DNA from: Gracilaria gracilis
Lineage: Eukaryota; Rhodophyta; Florideophyceae; Gracilariales; Gracilariaceae
DNA length: 64,000 nt
Assembly: GCA_030374805.1 (NCBI GenBank)
Contig: JARGSG010000207.1
Coordinates: 186,001-250,000, forward strand
Reading direction: 5' to 3'
Part shown: positions 61,873 to 64,000 of the stretch, in pieces
Layout of the letters: every line of letters starts with the position of its first letter
How positions within the stretch are numbered: the stretch's first letter is position 1
Position numbers and translations under genes: made by a program
Notes under the pieces: generated by a model
Told to the model about the DNA's origin: nothing
Database searches by the model: none
What the model saw: the letters and a program-made list of their open reading frames with translations, nothing else

Positions 61873-63360
61873 CTACGTCCCGCCGCGTCCTCGGAACAGC
61901 CATGGCGCCGCATCGCTCGCAGGTTGCGCACTCCACTCGCGGAAGCTCTCCGTTACCTTCGCCACGTCTTCTTCACGCCACCGTCTCGCCTCCTGCACAG
62001 CCTGCTGCAAGCGCGGCAACCATTTGCTCTCCAGCTCCCGCATCTCGTGCGCACGCTGTTCGCACAGAACTTCGCTGCGTGCGGAAAGACCAGTCATTAT
62101 GCGCGCGCTCTCGTTGCGCCAGCGTTGTAGTTCCATACGACGGGCCTCCTGTATGCCCTGAGTTTCGACGGATTCATTTGTTGTTAATGATGTGCGGACA
62201 CGGTTGACAGTCTGCCTGGGATCGTTTTCACGGTTCTGGCGGTTCAATTCCTGCTCTACGCGTTTCAGCATTTTCTCTGCGGCATCTGCGGCGCGTGGCA
62301 AGTCTGCTTCAAGTCGCTTGCCGCTGTTCGTTACGTCTGAGACATCCCTCGATGCCGTCTTGAGCACAGTTAGACTTCCCGTGCAGAGCTCTTTCGCGCA
62401 GTCTTCTAATTCCTTCACTACGTCCTTTCCACGACGGACTGCTCGCTTAGCACGCCTTTCTGCCGCCGATCCAGAATTCATCTGCCTGGGCTGCGAAGCA
62501 AACGTTAAAGCCGCCCGTTCTGCTTCAATCTGTGCCCATAGCACTCTCGACTTCTCGACACCTTGCTTCATTGTCTTCACGCGTTCTTCAGCTGCTCGAT
62601 GCTCTCGTTCAAGAGTTCTGAGGCGGGAAAACGCTCGTAGTTGTGCATCTCGCACTAGTTCTTCCGCACCCAATCTGACGGTATTGCCCTGCATACCAAT
62701 CATATTTGCGAGAGACGCTTCGCTTTCGTGTAGCAGTGATAGAAGTGATGCGCCTACACGAGCACCCCAGCCTTCGCTTAGAGCCATTTGAAGCTCACTT
62801 TCCGCGATGTTCCATTCAGTTTCGCCCTTTTCACACCACTTTCGTACGGCCATTTCAACTGAATTTCCAGCTTCTTCGTTCTCGTTCTCGCTCTCTGATC
62901 CGCTCAAGTCTTCGCCGTCTCCCCATGGAGAGCGCTGTAGTAGTCCCAAGAGCTGAGTCAATTCTTCTTCCTGATCCGTAACAATGTGCAGCACGCCATC
63001 CATCACCGCCTCATCAATTTCGGCGGCAGTAAGGTCCCCCTCTTCCTTGTCATCAACTTCTCGCAGTTGCTCATGCAGAAGCCATATCTCCTTTTCGACG
63101 CGCCTCGTATCTTCCAGCACTTGTTGAAGCTCTTGTTCTTCATTAGCGGATGGTTCGAATCGTTCGGTTTCGGCAGTCAAGGTCAAGAATGCCCTAATAT
63201 CTTTCGCATGTGCATCTGTCCGAACACGTTTTGTTACCTTTTGCCAAAGAGCTTTTTCATGCTTTCCTTTGGTTATCGCATCTAGCGTTTGTTCATTCGG
63301 AACTTTAACGTGAGGGAGCTCTTGTTTCATCCAAGCCACCAAGTCATCTCGAACAGTCAT
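61873..63360 (-). CDS. HAUS5/AUG5-like augmin subunit
   Basis: 495 aa, single exon, ATG 63360. The N-terminus LVAWMKQELPHV...TLDAITKGKHEKALWQKVTKRV...DIRAFLTL follows the spacing of the HAUS5/AUG5 head: W-x-x-x-E-M, I/L-x-x-I-x-x-G, W-x-x-I/V-x-x-R-V, then I-R. The remaining ~400 residues are almost wholly coiled coil with frequent Glu, Arg and Gln heptads and an acidic Ser-rich break (DLSGSESENENEE) near 150. Augmin recruits gamma-tubulin to existing microtubules to branch the spindle. No globular motif is available to prove it; any long coiled-coil protein with this head type would fit. Confidence 0.5.
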   Translation of the reverse strand: MTVRDDLVAWMKQELPHVKVPNEQTLDAITKGKHEKALWQKVTKRVRTDAHAKDIRAFLTLTAETERFEPSANEEQELQQVLEDTRRVEKEIWLLHEQLREVDDKEEGDLTAAEIDEAVMDGVLHIVTDQEEELTQLLGLLQRSPWGDGEDLSGSESENENEEAGNSVEMAVRKWCEKGETEWNIAESELQMALSEGWGARVGASLLSLLHESEASLANMIGMQGNTVRLGAEELVRDAQLRAFSRLRTLEREHRAAEERVKTMKQGVEKSRVLWAQIEAERAALTFASQPRQMNSGSAAERRAKRAVRRGKDVVKELEDCAKELCTGSLTVLKTASRDVSDVTNSGKRLEADLPRAADAAEKMLKRVEQELNRQNRENDPRQTVNRVRTSLTTNESVETQGIQEARRMELQRWRNESARIMTGLSARSEVLCEQRAHEMRELESKWLPRLQQAVQEARRWREEDVAKVTESFREWSAQPASDAAPWLFRGRGGT

Positions 63361-63890
63361 CGCTAAAGTGGTGTGGTGCCCTGCTGGTCAAGACTGGTTC
63401 AAGAAATATGAGAGCTCGATTCGAGAACAAGGTGTAGTTACTTGTCCGCCAAGCGTTTTCCCTTTTCGTTCGACTGTATCCGAGGATTCTCTATAGCCGT
63501 CAATATCCGCGCTTGTCTTTTGAAGGTAAAAACTTTAGTCATGTAGGTGTGACTATCTACGTATGGAATCAAGTCCTCCATGTGACGGTTGCTCCATAAA
63601 ATTAAGGGGTTTGAAATTTGAATGTGAAAGAAATCGCTTAAAAGTACCCTTGGTACAGTCAGCGAAACTTCTTTATCTCAAAAAACACAACGGACATTTT
63701 CGTCGCAAGCTGACGCCCTATAACAATATAACTATGCAAGCAGTAGTGTAGTGCATGGTACATTGCCCAGATAAACCGCCGTCCTGCACAGGCAATCTAA
63801 TGAAAAACGAATGCCAATAAAGCAAACGAAGTTTATTTATCACAGCGAAATTTTATAACTGCATAAAGAACAATAACCACATGAAACAAT
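63361..63890. other. Spacer before the transposon fragment
   Basis: CTATCTAC (one mismatch to the recurrent octamer) at 63553-63560, 193 bp upstream of the HAUS5-like start. No gene is supported. The element end of the transposon should lie somewhere here, but I cannot recognise a terminal inverted repeat without the other end. Confidence 0.4.
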
Positions 63891-64000
63891 CTAATAGCCA
63901 GTCATTCCTCCCTTTTTCTCCACTACTGTAATCAAACGGTTAGGCAAAGACCTGTACAGGTTTTCAACCAGTAAATCCGGCATTTGATTCCACACATATT
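63891..64000 (-). mobile_element. Tc1/mariner transposase C-terminus, cut by window edge
   Basis: The minus strand from 64000 to the TAG at 63893-63891 is open and reads WNQMPDLLVENLYRSLPNRL, then a GGMTGY-type end. This is the conserved end of Tc1-like DDE transposases (L-x-x-S-M/L-P-x-R-L...GG-x-T-x-Y). About 36 codons are visible and the rest lies outside. Whether the copy is intact cannot be judged. Confidence 0.75.

Overview
This is nuclear DNA from a compact eukaryotic genome. Genes are small, roughly one per 2-2.5 kb and on both strands. Introns are few, short (about 46-115 nt) and GT-AG. The content is purely eukaryotic: SMN, a Golgi Qb-SNARE, a SNAP-25-type SNARE, TOM40, NOL6/Utp22, a RIX1/PELP1-like protein, translin-associated factor X, a probable augmin subunit, PP2C, a cyclin, a Patched-family transporter and a 5S rRNA gene. 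A likely plastid-targeted protein, a DUF2064-type transferase and the short sparse introns fit a unicellular alga, perhaps a rhodophyte. That placement is an inference; no single gene proves it.

Layout. 0-3.3 kb: very GC-rich, with a chromodomain protein and a small unknown protein. 3.6-16.3 kb: Patched-like transporter, RIX1-like ribosome-biogenesis protein, Tudor-less SMN, a three-exon C2H2/SAM-like protein, a MoCF/CinA-FLAD1-type domain protein overlapping COX16 tail to tail, and GOSR1/GS28. 16.3-30 kb: gene-poor and repeat-rich, with a frameshifted TRIC-channel-like gene and a family of three C2H2 zinc-finger loci (two intact, one an inverted pseudogene copy). A 13-bp G-box array and several hairpins lie among them.

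30.5-41.2 kb: organelle-centred block of COQ5, a probable mitochondrial RbfA-like protein, TOM40, an organellar AsnRS, a secreted Cys-containing protein, a plastid-type protein and an SDR oxidoreductase. 42.6-51.5 kb: one 5S rRNA gene, a DUF2064 transferase overlapping a cyclin, mitochondrial bL32 divergent from NOL6, and a Qbc-SNARE. 52-64 kb: an unknown two-exon gene, TRAX, a 2.8-kb stretch with a broken ORF, PP2C, a family-4 uracil-DNA glycosylase without its Fe-S cysteines, a mitochondrial carrier, a HAUS5/AUG5-like protein, and at the right edge the C-terminus of a Tc1/mariner transposase.

Neighbours are mostly independent genes arranged as divergent pairs (RIX1/SMN, COX16/GOSR1, RbfA-like/TOM40, bL32m/NOL6) or tightly packed convergent pairs that touch or overlap at their stop codons. 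Exon structures are my reading of GT-AG sites, frame and family similarity. No transcript or database search was available.
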